NCBI RefSeq assembly: GCF_030717845.1
Contig: NZ_JAUZVZ010000018.1
Span: forward strand, 1-64,000
DNA length: 64,000 nucleotides
From: Alkalimonas collagenimarina
GTDB taxonomy: Bacteria > Pseudomonadota > Gammaproteobacteria > Enterobacterales > Alteromonadaceae
Direction: 5' to 3'
Each line of letters begins with the position of its first letter. Positions within the stretch are counted from its first letter, which is position 1. Below are positions 18,276 to 27,866 of the stretch, piece after piece. Made by a program: the position numbers and the translations under genes. The notes beneath the pieces are model-generated. The model had not been told where the DNA came from, made no database searches, and saw nothing but the letters and a program-made list of their open reading frames with translations.

Positions 18276-18300
18276 AGCTCGACGGCTACCCATCGATAGC

Positions 18301-18327
18301 AAACACCATGTAAACACATGGTGTTTT
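18301..18327 (+). terminator. Rho-independent terminator
   Basis: A perfect 11-bp stem (AAACACCATGT / ACATGGTGTTT) with loop AAAC is followed by further T residues, 26 bases after the Asp-box lipoprotein stop. Confidence 0.75.
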
Positions 18328-18420
18328 CGATTAACACCACTTTAAGACCGCTCAGCAGCTTTGACAGCTGACAGACACTTTGCCAAGATAACCACACTAA
18401 AAACATACTTTGGAACGAAT

Positions 18421-19311
18421 ATGTTGCCTCGTGCCTCATTTATCTTCTCACTGCTGCTAGGCAGTTGGCTGCTTAGTGCCTGCGCACCTGAGCCTGTGGT
18501 TGATAGTACTCATCTTGGCGCCGATCAAGGCGATAGCTATCAGCTGGCGCAGCAACAACGCCGTGCCAGTTTAACTGTGCTGTATGTGCCAGCTGAAGGT
18601 TTTGCCTACTATGATGCTGCCGGTGAACTCACCGGTGTCAGTGTCGATATTATGCATGATTTCGTCCGTTGGGCGGGGCAACACCATCAACTGCAATTAG
18701 AGCTAAACTTTGTTGCAGAAACGGACTGGCAGCACTTTTATCAGCGTATTATGCATGCTGAAGGAGGCGTCTTTGGCCTGGGTAATGTCACCATCACCGA
18801 AGCGCGCAAACAAGAGCTGCAATTTTCCCCGCCTTACATGAATAATGTGGCGGCCCTGATCAGCCATCAGGACGTGCCAGAGCTAACCGATTGGCAACAG
18901 TTCAACCATCATTTTGCTGAATTATCACCGCTGGCCTTTACTGGCACCTTGCACGAAGTTCGTATTCGTCGACTGCGCGATCAGCATCAGCCAGGAGAAG
19001 CCATTCAACGCGCAAGTTCCAATCCAGAGCTGTTGGAGTTAGTCGCTAGTGGCGATTATTACAGCTATGTAGATGCTTACAATTACTGGCGGGCACGTCA
19101 GGCCGGTATGCCGTTACGCGATCACCCCATGGCGGCGGAAACCGATGAAACCTTCGGTTTTATCATGCCGCATAGCAACGACTGGGCACAATTTATGCTC
19201 GCTTTCTTCGCTGCCGATGGTGGTTATCGCCAAACGGAAAGTTATCACCAGATCATGCATCGTCACCTTGGACCTGAGCTGGCTGAACTGCTGCTGTCCA
19301 ACGCACCCTGA
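18421..19311 (+). CDS. Solute-binding lipoprotein (SBP family 3)
   Basis: This 296-residue protein has lipobox LLSACAP (Cys21). Its periplasmic-binding fold shows the family-3 elements: AYYDAAGELTGVSVDIMHDF, GLGNVTITEARKQELQFSPP and a final ETDETFGFIMP segment. Such proteins bind amino acids or other small polar ligands. No permease or ATPase gene is adjacent, so it may act with a sensor or a distant transporter. I choose the ATG at 18421, which gives a clean signal peptide; the ORF opens 20 codons earlier. Confidence 0.8.
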   Translation: MLPRASFIFSLLLGSWLLSACAPEPVVDSTHLGADQGDSYQLAQQQRRASLTVLYVPAEGFAYYDAAGELTGVSVDIMHDFVRWAGQHHQLQLELNFVAETDWQHFYQRIMHAEGGVFGLGNVTITEARKQELQFSPPYMNNVAALISHQDVPELTDWQQFNHHFAELSPLAFTGTLHEVRIRRLRDQHQPGEAIQRASSNPELLELVASGDYYSYVDAYNYWRARQAGMPLRDHPMAAETDETFGFIMPHSNDWAQFMLAFFAADGGYRQTESYHQIMHRHLGPELAELLLSNAP

Positions 19312-19317
19312 CTTTTT

Positions 19318-19352
19318 ACTGAGCCTGCCCGCAGGCTCAGTCACTTTATTTT
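19318..19352 (+). terminator. Rho-independent terminator
   Basis: An 11-bp stem (ACTGAGCCTGC / GCAGGCTCAGT) is followed after CACTT by ATTTTTTT, seven bases downstream of the solute-binding protein stop. Confidence 0.85.
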
Positions 19353-19374
19353 TTTCGTTCAGGAGTACCACTCA

Positions 19375-21414
19375 ATGACCCCCTTGCTACGATTGACTGC
19401 TTTATGGCTATTTTGCCTCTGGCTGCCACTGGCTCAGGCCGAATTACCCCACTTTAGTGCCGAAGATATTTTCCAGCTAGAACATGCCAGTGACGTGCAG
19501 ATTTCTCCCGATGGCCAGCACATTGTTTATGTGCGTAATAGCAACAACATCAAGCAAGACAATACCTTGCAACGGTTATGGCTGGTCGACACCAGCACGG
19601 GTCAGCAATGGCCTTTACTGGATGGTGAATATCAACAGAGACAGCCACGCTGGTCGCCAGATAGCAATCGCATCGCTTTTATTTCCGATAGCAGCGGTAG
19701 TACACAGATCCATGTCCACTGGTTGCAGCAACGTCGCACCAGCCGCATCAGTAATCTGGAGCAAAGCCCATCACAATTGTCGTGGTCACCAGATGGTCAG
19801 CATCTGGCTTTTTTGATGGATGTCGCGGCGGAACCCTCCGATTTTGCTCGCAGTGTCTATCGCCCCACCCCACCCAAAGGTGCAGAGTGGGCCGAGCAGC
19901 CAACTATTATCGAGCGCACCTACTACCAACAAGATGGACGCGGTCTTCTTACTTCCAGCTATGCCCAAATCTTTGTGTTACCGGCAGATGGCGGTACGGC
20001 CCGACAGTTAACCAGCGGCGACTATATGCATCGCGGCCCACTCAGCTGGACGCCAGATAACCTCAGCCTGGTGTTTTCAGGGAATCGCTCAGCGGATTGG
20101 GAATACCATCCGCGTCAATCCGACTTATATCAAGTCGCCGTGCAAAGTGGCGAGGTGAAAGAGTTACTCAGCGGCCCAGGCCAGCATTATCATCCAACAT
20201 TCTCCCCCGATGGGCTGCAGTTGGCTTTCTTGCATGCCTCAGCTGAGCCGGTTGCTTATCGTAATAGCAAACTGAATGTACTGGATATGCGCAGTAAAAA
20301 GGTTGAGCCATTACTAGCAGAGCTGGATCGTTCGGTAGAAACTCCCGTATGGCAGGATAACAACCATCTGGTATTTAAATACGAAGACCGGGGTCTTAGC
20401 AAGGTCGCGCGTGTTACCTTGCGAAATCGTATGGCCGATCTGGTGGCTGACCTATCTGGCGCCAACTCAGGTCGCCCCTATTTAAGCGGCATGTTTAGCC
20501 TGTCGGACAAAGGTCAACTCGCCTACACCAGAGGCTCTGCCTCACGTTTAGCAGATGTGGCCATGTGGCAGCACGGTCAGGTCCGCAACCTAACGGCTTT
20601 AAATGACGACCTGCTGGCCCAACGTCAACTTGGCGAGGTGCATGAGTTTACGTACCGCTCCTCACTGGATGATGAAGAAATCCATGGCTGGTACATCACC
20701 CCACCTGGCTTTGATGCCAGCCAGAAATACCCACTGATCCTGGAAATTCACGGCGGCCCGCACCTGCCGTATGGTCCCCATTTTTCGGCGGAGTTACAAC
20801 GCTATGCCGCTGAAGGCTATGTGGTGTTCTACAACAACTACCGTGGCAGCATTTCCTACGGCGAGCGTTTTGCGCTGTTGCTGCAAAATAAATACTCCTC
20901 GCCCGATGATTTTGCCGACCATATGTCCGGTGTGGATGCGATGATCGCCAAGGGCTTTATTGATGAAAACAATCTCTTTATTGCAGGTGGTTCGGCTGGC
21001 GGCATTGCCACAGCCTATGCCATTGGTTTGACGGACCGCTTTAATGCCGCCGCTGCAACCAATCCAGTGATCAATTGGGTCAGCAAAGTGTTGACCGCCG
21101 ATAGCTACATGGGGCAAATCCAGAACCAATTCCCTGGCATGCCATGGGATCACCATGAACATTACTGGCAGCGGTCGCCTCTATCTTTGGTCGGTAATGT
21201 GACGACACCCACCTTACTCTTTACCGGAGAATTAGACCGTCGCACGCCGATGGCTGAGACAGAGCAGTTTTATCAAGCGCTAAAATTACGTCAGGTCGAT
21301 ACGGTCATGGTGCGGGTGCCAGGCGCTTTCCATGGCGTGTCCAACCGGCCCACCCGGATGATTGCAAAAACCGAACATGCGCTGGCTTGGTTCGCCCGCT
21401 ACAGGAAAGAGTAA
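19375..21414 (+). CDS. Exported S9 family prolyl oligopeptidase
   Basis: This 679-residue protein has a signal peptide (cleaved near residue 22). WD40/PD40-type propeller repeats follow (VQISPDGQHIVYVRN, RWSPDSNRIAFISD, SWSPDGQHLAFL, TFSPDGLQLAFL). The C-terminal alpha/beta-hydrolase domain has the triad Ser540 (in AGGSAGGIA), Asp621 (GELDRRTP) and His653 (GAFHGVSN). The order is that of S9C acylaminoacyl/dipeptidyl peptidases. It acts on peptides in the periplasm. It follows a strong terminator and is transcribed alone. Confidence 0.93.
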   Translation: MTPLLRLTALWLFCLWLPLAQAELPHFSAEDIFQLEHASDVQISPDGQHIVYVRNSNNIKQDNTLQRLWLVDTSTGQQWPLLDGEYQQRQPRWSPDSNRIAFISDSSGSTQIHVHWLQQRRTSRISNLEQSPSQLSWSPDGQHLAFLMDVAAEPSDFARSVYRPTPPKGAEWAEQPTIIERTYYQQDGRGLLTSSYAQIFVLPADGGTARQLTSGDYMHRGPLSWTPDNLSLVFSGNRSADWEYHPRQSDLYQVAVQSGEVKELLSGPGQHYHPTFSPDGLQLAFLHASAEPVAYRNSKLNVLDMRSKKVEPLLAELDRSVETPVWQDNNHLVFKYEDRGLSKVARVTLRNRMADLVADLSGANSGRPYLSGMFSLSDKGQLAYTRGSASRLADVAMWQHGQVRNLTALNDDLLAQRQLGEVHEFTYRSSLDDEEIHGWYITPPGFDASQKYPLILEIHGGPHLPYGPHFSAELQRYAAEGYVVFYNNYRGSISYGERFALLLQNKYSSPDDFADHMSGVDAMIAKGFIDENNLFIAGGSAGGIATAYAIGLTDRFNAAAATNPVINWVSKVLTADSYMGQIQNQFPGMPWDHHEHYWQRSPLSLVGNVTTPTLLFTGELDRRTPMAETEQFYQALKLRQVDTVMVRVPGAFHGVSNRPTRMIAKTEHALAWFARYRKE

Positions 21415-21457
21415 TTGGGGGATCTGGATACGGCTTAGTGGTGCTGATGCAGCATTA

Positions 21458-21483
21458 GTGTAGCCTTGCAGAATAGGCTACAC
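21458..21483 (+). terminator. Hairpin between the S9 peptidase and the GGDEF-EAL gene
   Basis: A perfect 9-bp stem (GTGTAGCCT / AGGCTACAC) with an 8-base loop is followed by TGTTCCTTT. It may end the peptidase transcript or lie in the leader of the next gene. Confidence 0.45.
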
Positions 21484-21514
21484 TGTTCCTTTATCTCATT
21501 GACAGGAAAAAGAA

Positions 21515-23797
21515 TTGGCCAAACTACGGCAAAATATCTGGTTTCTTTTTGCCCTGCTTTTTCTCGGCAGTTCCGTCCTGTTGCTGTTTTTTCTGCACCA
21601 ACGCTGGCAGTTGGTAGTACAAGAGCATAGCCAGCTGCAACAAACCCAAGTGCAACAACTGAGTTCCTCGGTGCAGTCACTGCTTTCAGTACAGCAAGTA
21701 CTGGCCGACCTGTACCATGATCAATTGGTGCAGTTGGTTCAAGCCGAATCCTTGGATATGACACGGGGGACCAGCCTGCTTGATCATTTAATGCAGAACA
21801 ACCGCTATGCCACCGCCTATGCTGTGTCGCAACTAGATGGCAACATATTACTCGTTAGCTCCAATCGAACCACTGCTGAACTGGGTAACCTGCGCCAGCT
21901 TAATCCCGAGCTATTTGATCGCGCTTTACAGTCCAAGCGTCTGGTACTCGGTCAAACCTACTACATTCCAAGCATGGATATGTGGACAATACCGGTCCGT
22001 AATGTGCTGCATACAATCGATGACCAACCCATTGCCATGATGGCGTTGGGCGTGTCATTAAAACAGGATTTAAATGCTTTCGTCTCACCCTTGCTGCTGC
22101 CCAAAGACAATCATCTGGCACTGATTCGCCAGCAAGATGGCTTTTACCAGTTTATTGCCGGCTCAGGCTCCGCCATCGCGCAGCGTTATGAAGCGCCAGT
22201 AGCGCTCTCCGTTTTGCAAGAATTGCAGTACCAGCTGAAGCACAGTACCAACCTGAGTCTGCAGCAACTTCGTCAAACTGAAGATATTCATAGTGTTGTA
22301 CTCTCAACATCAAGTGGTAAGGTGCAGGCCGTTTTACGGTATTTGCCAGAGTATCAGCTCTGGGCGGTATCCAAGCTGCATACCCGAGTGATCCAACAGG
22401 CGTTTTGGCGCGATATCTGGCGTTATCTTGCTGTCTTTGTTTTAAGTCAGTTGCTGCTGTTTTTGCTGGTTCGCACCATTGCTCAGGCCGAGCGCTCCCG
22501 CCGGGTTGAACTATTGTTTGAAGCAACCCATGATCAACTGACTGGCCTTCCAAACCGGAACTACATTCGCCAATACAGAAGTAAGTTACTCGGTGAGAAG
22601 GCCAAAGGCTGTTATCTGCTGTTTCTCGACTTGGACAACTTCAAAACCATCAACGACTCGTTCGGCCACGAACTGGGCGACGCCGTGCTGCGAGAGGTGG
22701 CCCGCCGTATTCAGGAACAGGCGAGTAGCGCCAACTCCATTGTACGCCATGGTGGCGATGAATTTTTAATTTTCCAGCCCGGCCGCTCAGAACAAGAAGC
22801 CGTGCAATTAGCCAACCAGTTGATCGAGCACCTATCCAGCCCTTATCTAGTAAATAAATTGCATTTTGTATTGGGTGCCAGCATCGGCATTGCGCACTAC
22901 CCCAGTCATGTCCATCAGCTGGACGATTTGATCCGGGCGGCGGATGTCGCCATGTATGAAGCCAAAAAAACCAAAAATAATGTCTTTTTGTATAGCAAAC
23001 AGCTTGATGAACAGTATCAGCGACGCTTTTCAATTGAGCAGCGTCTGCGCACGGCGATTGAGCAACAACACTTATTTATGGTGTACCAACCTCAACTTGA
23101 TGCCAATAACCAGTTGTATGGCGTTGAAGCCTTAGTTCGCTGGCAGGATCCTGCCGATGGTTTTATCCCACCGGATCAATTTATTCCAGTGGCCGAGAAA
23201 AGTGGCCAAATGCCACTACTGGGTCAGTTTATTATGCAGCAGGCATTCACAGAGATCCGAACCATGCAGCAACAGCTCGGACAAAGTTTCCAGCTGTCGC
23301 TCAATATCTCAGTCCGTCAGCTACTGCAAGCCGATTTTTTAACCCAACTTAGCCAGCACATTCAGCAATCAGGCCTATCAGCTACACAGCTCACTATCGA
23401 ACTGACCGAAAGTATTCTGATCGAAGATCATGAGCACATCTGTCAACTGCTCAACAACATCAAGCAGTTGGGTTGTAAAATTTCAATGGATGACTTTGGC
23501 ACCGGCTACTCCTCATTAAGTATGCTACGCACCTTGCCAGTGGATGAACTGAAAATTGATAAAAGCTTTGTCGACTGCATTCAGGATGACGAAACCTGCC
23601 GCAACATGACCGCCAGCATCATTGCTATCGGTCAGCGCATGAAGCTCATCACCATTGCCGAGGGGGTAGAGCATGATTACGAGCGGGATTTGTTAGTGCA
23701 AATGGGCTGCCAGCATTTTCAAGGGTACTTTTTTGCCAAACCAATGCCTGCCTCCGCACTAAAATCCTATCTCGAGTCATTGCCCATCAGCCAGTGA
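21515..23797 (+). CDS. Membrane-bound GGDEF-EAL cyclic-di-GMP enzyme
   Basis: This 760-residue inner-membrane protein has one membrane segment near residues 6-28, a periplasmic Cache-like sensor region (about 30-300) and a second membrane segment near 305-325. It then has GGDEF (residues 413-417, intact in RHGGDEFLIF) and EAL (538-540, in GVEALVRW) domains. Both catalytic signatures are intact, so both diguanylate cyclase and phosphodiesterase activity are possible; which dominates cannot be told. The phosphodiesterase loop DDFGTGYSSL and the E of IAEGVE are present. The start is TTG at 21515, preceded by ACAGGAAA. Confidence 0.93.
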   Translation: MAKLRQNIWFLFALLFLGSSVLLLFFLHQRWQLVVQEHSQLQQTQVQQLSSSVQSLLSVQQVLADLYHDQLVQLVQAESLDMTRGTSLLDHLMQNNRYATAYAVSQLDGNILLVSSNRTTAELGNLRQLNPELFDRALQSKRLVLGQTYYIPSMDMWTIPVRNVLHTIDDQPIAMMALGVSLKQDLNAFVSPLLLPKDNHLALIRQQDGFYQFIAGSGSAIAQRYEAPVALSVLQELQYQLKHSTNLSLQQLRQTEDIHSVVLSTSSGKVQAVLRYLPEYQLWAVSKLHTRVIQQAFWRDIWRYLAVFVLSQLLLFLLVRTIAQAERSRRVELLFEATHDQLTGLPNRNYIRQYRSKLLGEKAKGCYLLFLDLDNFKTINDSFGHELGDAVLREVARRIQEQASSANSIVRHGGDEFLIFQPGRSEQEAVQLANQLIEHLSSPYLVNKLHFVLGASIGIAHYPSHVHQLDDLIRAADVAMYEAKKTKNNVFLYSKQLDEQYQRRFSIEQRLRTAIEQQHLFMVYQPQLDANNQLYGVEALVRWQDPADGFIPPDQFIPVAEKSGQMPLLGQFIMQQAFTEIRTMQQQLGQSFQLSLNISVRQLLQADFLTQLSQHIQQSGLSATQLTIELTESILIEDHEHICQLLNNIKQLGCKISMDDFGTGYSSLSMLRTLPVDELKIDKSFVDCIQDDETCRNMTASIIAIGQRMKLITIAEGVEHDYERDLLVQMGCQHFQGYFFAKPMPASALKSYLESLPISQ

Positions 23798-23888
23798 GCC
23801 ATCACAGCAAAACTTAATCTAGCACAATAAAGGCGTCATCAAATTGCTCTACACTCGCTGGCATTCATTTGCCTTCAAGGAGTTTGAT

Positions 23889-24646
23889 ATGCCATCGCAC
23901 AACCCACATCGGGTGTATATTCCCACCAATGGGCCACCGGCGAAGAGCTTCGTAGTCAGGCTGCAAGCTTCCACGCTAAAGTGGTGCAATTGCTCAATCA
24001 GCTGAAAGAACAGCTGGCCGAACCATGCAGCATCAAGCTGCGCGATCATCAGCATTTATCCTACGATCTTTTTGCCAAAGCGAAGGGCCAAAAAGAAAGC
24101 TATGGCTACAAGCTTCGTGGCTTGTACCCGCGCTATCAAGCCAGACAGTGTGAGCTCCCCGTTGAGCACAGCGACATTACCTATGTCACAGTGACCTTGC
24201 CACTCAGTCGTGCATTAAAACAACAGCTGCTGCACGAGCGCAGTGAGGACTTCAGCCCGCTGTATCAGACGCTGCAAGACAAATTTCAACAGGCCTGTGC
24301 CGGTAAGAAACTGGATCGTCTGGCGATGGTAGCTAATGGCCTGACTCCGCTGGTACGCAACAGCAAATGGGATCAGCACGATAAAAATCGTGAACTTCAG
24401 AAAATCAGCTTCAACCCGGATTGCAGTGAGCCGCAGTACCTGACGTTCTGGCAAGCCGATAATCTGGTAGAGAGCGCCCACTTTGTGCTGGTAGCCAGCC
24501 AAGAAGATAATACCGAAATGGGCTACGGCCGCTTTATGAATCAGGTTGAAGACGCATTACGCAGCTTCGCTAAGAGCATCGGGTTTGATGGCCAGCACCA
24601 AAACCTGACCGTACGCTTCTTCCAGCATATTAGTTACGTGCTGTAA
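23889..24646 (+). pseudogene. Conserved hypothetical gene with an apparent frameshift near its start
   Basis: An AAGGAG Shine-Dalgarno sits six bases before ATG 23889, but that frame stops after 38 codons. The long coding frame is offset by one base and is already protein-like from about 23891 (AIAQPTSGVYSHQWATGEEL). It continues without a stop to 24646 and covers 221 residues from the GTG at 23981. No good start codon exists in the main frame before that GTG. The simplest reading is a one-base loss just after ATGCC, by mutation or sequencing error; the alternative is a shorter product starting at GTG 23981. The protein body (KLDRLAMVANGLTPLVRNSK, NTEMGYGRFMNQVEDALRSF) is not assigned to a function. 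Confidence 0.65.
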
Positions 24647-24653
24647 GTACCGA

Positions 24654-24676
24654 TGGGTGGGAAAACCTCCCACCCA
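24654..24676. terminator. Weak hairpin after the frameshifted gene
   Basis: GGGTGGGA and TCCCACCC pair across a 5-base loop eight bases after the stop codon, but no T tract follows. Confidence 0.3.
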
Positions 24677-24691
24677 CACATCACTGTCCTC

Positions 24692-24867
24692 GGCACTTCT
24701 GTAAAGGCATCTATCTGGACTCAACCGGCATTGGTAGCGAAGTGGTGACTGCTCAGGTAAGGGACGGTTCACACGTCCTTTCTGCCGTCAGCTTTTTGAT
24801 AGAAATTGACTGTGGTCCCGATAACCCATGGGACGCTCCGGAACAAGGCTGTGTTATTATCCCTTAA
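24692..24867 (+). pseudogene. C-terminal remnant of a small cysteine-containing lipoprotein
   Basis: From 24709 the frame reads IYLDSTGIGSEVVTAQVRDG and ends FLIEIDCGPDNPWDAPEQGC plus VIIP and a stop at 24865-24867. Over 46 residues, 33 are identical by my hand count to the C-terminus of the intact lipoprotein at 27893-28513. Just upstream, 24692-24709 reads GTSVKA in another frame, matching GTSVQM of the intact gene, so a frameshift lies near 24709. Everything N-terminal is gone. The remnant keeps its position before a HEITH lipoprotein gene. Confidence 0.85.
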
Positions 24868-24881
24868 TATCTCATAGCACC

Positions 24882-24911
24882 CTATCAGGCACGAAGTGCC
24901 TGATAGTTTTT
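24882..24911 (+). terminator. Strong Rho-independent terminator
   Basis: An 11-bp perfect stem (CTATCAGGCAC / GTGCCTGATAG) with a GAA loop is followed by TTTTT. It sits between the lipoprotein remnant and the HEITH lipoprotein gene, 12 bases before the latter's start. Confidence 0.9.
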
Positions 24912-24922
24912 AGAGCGAGCCA

Positions 24923-25990
24923 ATGTCAACCATAAAGAAAACGCTGCTGTTAAGCCTGATAATGCTCACAACCGGTTGCAGCAGTGTCCCGCAACTTGAA
25001 AACTGGCTTGTTCAGAAACATTCTATCAAGGTATATCAGAACAATCCGGGTACCATTTCGGCTTCTATCGTTACACGTGAAAGTAACCATTCACTGTATA
25101 GCAAAAGCGGTTATGTCTTATGGCTAAAAACACATGCCCATTACCGAGCACAGCCAAACAGACTGTCCGCTAGACAATTAGCTGCGTTGGATTACCTTCC
25201 GCTACACAGCATCCAAACAGACAGCATGCAATTAACTTTCAGTTACGACAGTCGGTTAAACTGCTCAGAAGCAGATATCAGCACATGGCAGCAGTTTCTT
25301 GTAAACTCTTTTCCTGCGCTTTTGTTTCAACAGTTCCAATTGCCTTATGATGTCAGGGTACGCTTTGTCTCCAAACAATCGTTTCATTATATACATCGCA
25401 TTGATCCTGCTACCGCACAACTGAACTTTTACTTCCCAGCCGATTGCCAGGACATTCAGCAAGAAGAATGGCGTGCTTTGCAGCTCGCAACCATCGCCCA
25501 TGAAATCACGCATATCGAACAGTATTGGCTTTTTGACAGATACAGCAGGCTCGTCCAGTTTCCCAAGGTCATGACAAGGTCGTCCCCAGAACCATACCGC
25601 CTTTTAGGTGAGTACATTGCGCATAAAATGGATATTTGTGCGATGCTTATCAGCGTGACGGATAGCTCCATTCCAGATCAGCCGTTAGCAAGGATTATTG
25701 TCAATCGACCTGAAAAATTTTCTGCAGATTATACTCTGCAAAATTTGGGGGCACTCATACTGCAAGATACTGACTTCAATACCGAAGACCTCTCGGAAGG
25801 AGGGGGGCTATTGTCTTCATTCGGAAGCTTGCTGGCTAATGACTGGCTGGCAAAGTACGCCGATGATGAGGGCTTTATCTTCCATGGCAGTTCGACTGAC
25901 GACAGTTTTATCGCAGCTTGCCAGAACATTTTAAGCGAAGCAGCCATCATCGAAGCTGGCGATGAAATTAGGCAGTTGCTTACCAATTAA
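24923..25990 (+). CDS. HEITH-motif lipoprotein (copy 1)
   Basis: This 355-residue protein has lipobox TTGCS (Cys19). The conserved metalloprotease-like motif HEITH is at residues 193-197 (AHEITHIEQ), with a glutamate further on in LGEYIAHKM that could be a third zinc ligand, as in gluzincins. It is clearly paralogous to the gene at 26773-27846: shared landmarks include SLYSKSGYVLWLKT, FSYDSRLNC, SKQSFHYIHRI and LNFYFPADC. No named family is recognised. The predicted location is the inner face of the outer membrane or the periplasm. Proteolytic activity is inferred only from the motif. Confidence 0.8.
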   Translation: MSTIKKTLLLSLIMLTTGCSSVPQLENWLVQKHSIKVYQNNPGTISASIVTRESNHSLYSKSGYVLWLKTHAHYRAQPNRLSARQLAALDYLPLHSIQTDSMQLTFSYDSRLNCSEADISTWQQFLVNSFPALLFQQFQLPYDVRVRFVSKQSFHYIHRIDPATAQLNFYFPADCQDIQQEEWRALQLATIAHEITHIEQYWLFDRYSRLVQFPKVMTRSSPEPYRLLGEYIAHKMDICAMLISVTDSSIPDQPLARIIVNRPEKFSADYTLQNLGALILQDTDFNTEDLSEGGGLLSSFGSLLANDWLAKYADDEGFIFHGSSTDDSFIAACQNILSEAAIIEAGDEIRQLLTN

Positions 25991-26111
25991 CAGCTGCTGG
26001 TATTTATAGTTATGTAGTCTATCAAGGTGATATCGGTAGCAAGTTAAACAAGATAAGCTGCGTTTCTTTCGTTATGATGATTAGCCAACTGTATAGTTAA
26101 ATGCATTACTT

Positions 26112-26720
26112 ATGAGTCACTTTACCATTCTGGTCGCTCCGGTTGAACACCAGACTACTGAGAAAAACAGCGAGTTTCTGACCTTTTTGCACCCGATCGC
26201 CGATCGTAATGAAGCGATGCAGTGGATCGAGCACTACCGCGCGCGTTATCGCGATGCCAACCATGTCTGCTGGGCTTATATCATGGGCAACACGCGCCAG
26301 CCTGATACTCAGGCCTTCAGCGATGATGGCGAGCCAAGTGGCACGGCAGGCCGGCCTATGCTGCATGTACTGACAGAGCGCGAACTTGGCAACGCTGTAG
26401 CCGTGGTGGTGCGCTATTTTGGCGGCGTGAAACTAGGCGCAGGTGGCCTGGTACGAGCCTACTCTGCTGCGGTATCGCAGGCAGCAAATCTGGCTGAGTT
26501 AAGTACCGTCAGCCCACAGCTTGAGCTCACTGTTCAGGTCAACTTTGCCGATGAATCCAAAGTACGGCAATTGCTCAGTCAGCATCAAGGCGAGCTGAAA
26601 GGCTGTGACTACAGCAACCAAGTGATGCTGCAGATCACCCTGCCCGCGACGGCAGAAGTTGAGTTTTGCAGCCAACTGAGCAATATAACCGCGGGTAGCG
26701 CCACCATTGCCTCTGAGTAA
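26112..26720 (+). CDS. yigZ: YigZ/IMPACT family protein
   Basis: This 202-residue protein has the UPF0029/IMPACT N-terminal domain with the family block ASFSDDGEPSGTAGRPML in the variant FSDDGEPSGTAGRPMLHVL. It is followed by VVRYFGGVKLGAGGLVRAYS and a C-terminal DUF1949-type ferredoxin-like fold. E. coli YigZ has 205 residues. Eukaryotic IMPACT controls the GCN2 kinase; the bacterial role is unclear. It lies between the two inverted HEITH lipoprotein genes, with which it has no obvious functional link. Confidence 0.93.
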   Translation: MSHFTILVAPVEHQTTEKNSEFLTFLHPIADRNEAMQWIEHYRARYRDANHVCWAYIMGNTRQPDTQAFSDDGEPSGTAGRPMLHVLTERELGNAVAVVVRYFGGVKLGAGGLVRAYSAAVSQAANLAELSTVSPQLELTVQVNFADESKVRQLLSQHQGELKGCDYSNQVMLQITLPATAEVEFCSQLSNITAGSATIASE

Positions 26721-26772
26721 GTCGCAGCAATAATACCCTTTTAACCAGACTCTTGAAATCACATCTCATCTG

Positions 26773-27846
26773 TTAATGTGTCATTATAGCTTCAATTTCG
26801 AGCGCCGAATCAAGAAGCGCGGGCTTACTCAAAACATTTTTACACTCCTTAAGAAAACTACCCTTGGAAGTACTGTTATTGTAAATAAAACCTTCGCTAT
26901 CAGCGTATTGCTCAAGCCATAAGAATACAAGCTCACGCCCTAGATCTGAGTAAAACCGGCTCTTTGTGAAACTAGTGCCTTCAAAGGAGGCATGCTCAAG
27001 AAGATATTGGCCAAGGTTTTCGAAGTTATACTCCTTCAAAAAACCCTCTTCGACAGTGATTTCAACCATAAGTAAAGGCTCATCTTCAGGTATCACTGAA
27101 GCTACGATAAGTGCCTCCGTGCAAAAGCTTACCTTATAGGCAATATACTCGCCTAAAAGCTTTAATGGATCGGTCCGCCTTCTGCTCAGATTTTGTGGCA
27201 ATGGAAATAAATCCCTGTAACCATCATGAATCCAAATTTGTTCAATATGTGTAATCTCATGAGTTATAGTGCTAAACCTCGCAGCACTCCAATCTGCTTG
27301 TTTTACCTGCTTGCAATCAGAGGGTAAATAAAAATAAAAATTAAGGAGTAACTCATCAGGACTAATTCGATGAAAATTATGAAAGGATTGCCCTGACACA
27401 AAAAAAACATTAACATGATACTGCAATTGAAACTGCTTGAAAATACCTGAAATATCAATATCTTGAAGAAATTTACGCCAAGCATCCATAACAGTGTCTG
27501 GGCAATCGAACTGACTGTCGTAACTAATATTGATAATATTATTTAAAATTCGAGTGCTTGATAGCTGCTTGAAGTTCAATTTGGCTAATTGGTGACTTCG
27601 TAATGCATCAGAATCATTGGCGTAGTGCACCATCGTTCTAAGCCATAAAGAATAGCCGTTCTTGCTGTAGTAGCTATTATCACTTTTTATCCATACAACA
27701 TCTGCATTAACACTGCCGGCATTAGCTCGATAGTCTTTTTCCAGCACCTTAGACAGATAATAGTTTTCAAACTTATCCCTGTATTCGCCATAAGAAACAC
27801 AACCACTCAAGCAAAGTAGAAAAATCAAAAGTATATTTTTTTGCAT
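26773..27846 (-). CDS. HEITH-motif lipoprotein (copy 2)
   Basis: This 357-residue paralogue of the gene at 24923 has lipobox LSGCV (Cys16), HEITH at residues 196-200 (THEITHIEQ) and the downstream LGEYIAYKV. Conservation covers the whole length, while base composition is more AT-rich than the neighbours. It lies 47 bases downstream of the small lipoprotein gene on the same strand, separated from it by a hairpin terminator. It is likely co-regulated with that gene or expressed by read-through. The function is unknown; a zinc peptidase is the best guess from HExxH. Confidence 0.8.
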   Translation of the reverse strand: MQKNILLIFLLCLSGCVSYGEYRDKFENYYLSKVLEKDYRANAGSVNADVVWIKSDNSYYSKNGYSLWLRTMVHYANDSDALRSHQLAKLNFKQLSSTRILNNIINISYDSQFDCPDTVMDAWRKFLQDIDISGIFKQFQLQYHVNVFFVSGQSFHNFHRISPDELLLNFYFYLPSDCKQVKQADWSAARFSTITHEITHIEQIWIHDGYRDLFPLPQNLSRRRTDPLKLLGEYIAYKVSFCTEALIVASVIPEDEPLLMVEITVEEGFLKEYNFENLGQYLLEHASFEGTSFTKSRFYSDLGRELVFLWLEQYADSEGFIYNNSTSKGSFLKECKNVLSKPALLDSALEIEAIMTH

Positions 27847-27866
27847 TCTTGTTATGAATTCCCTCT

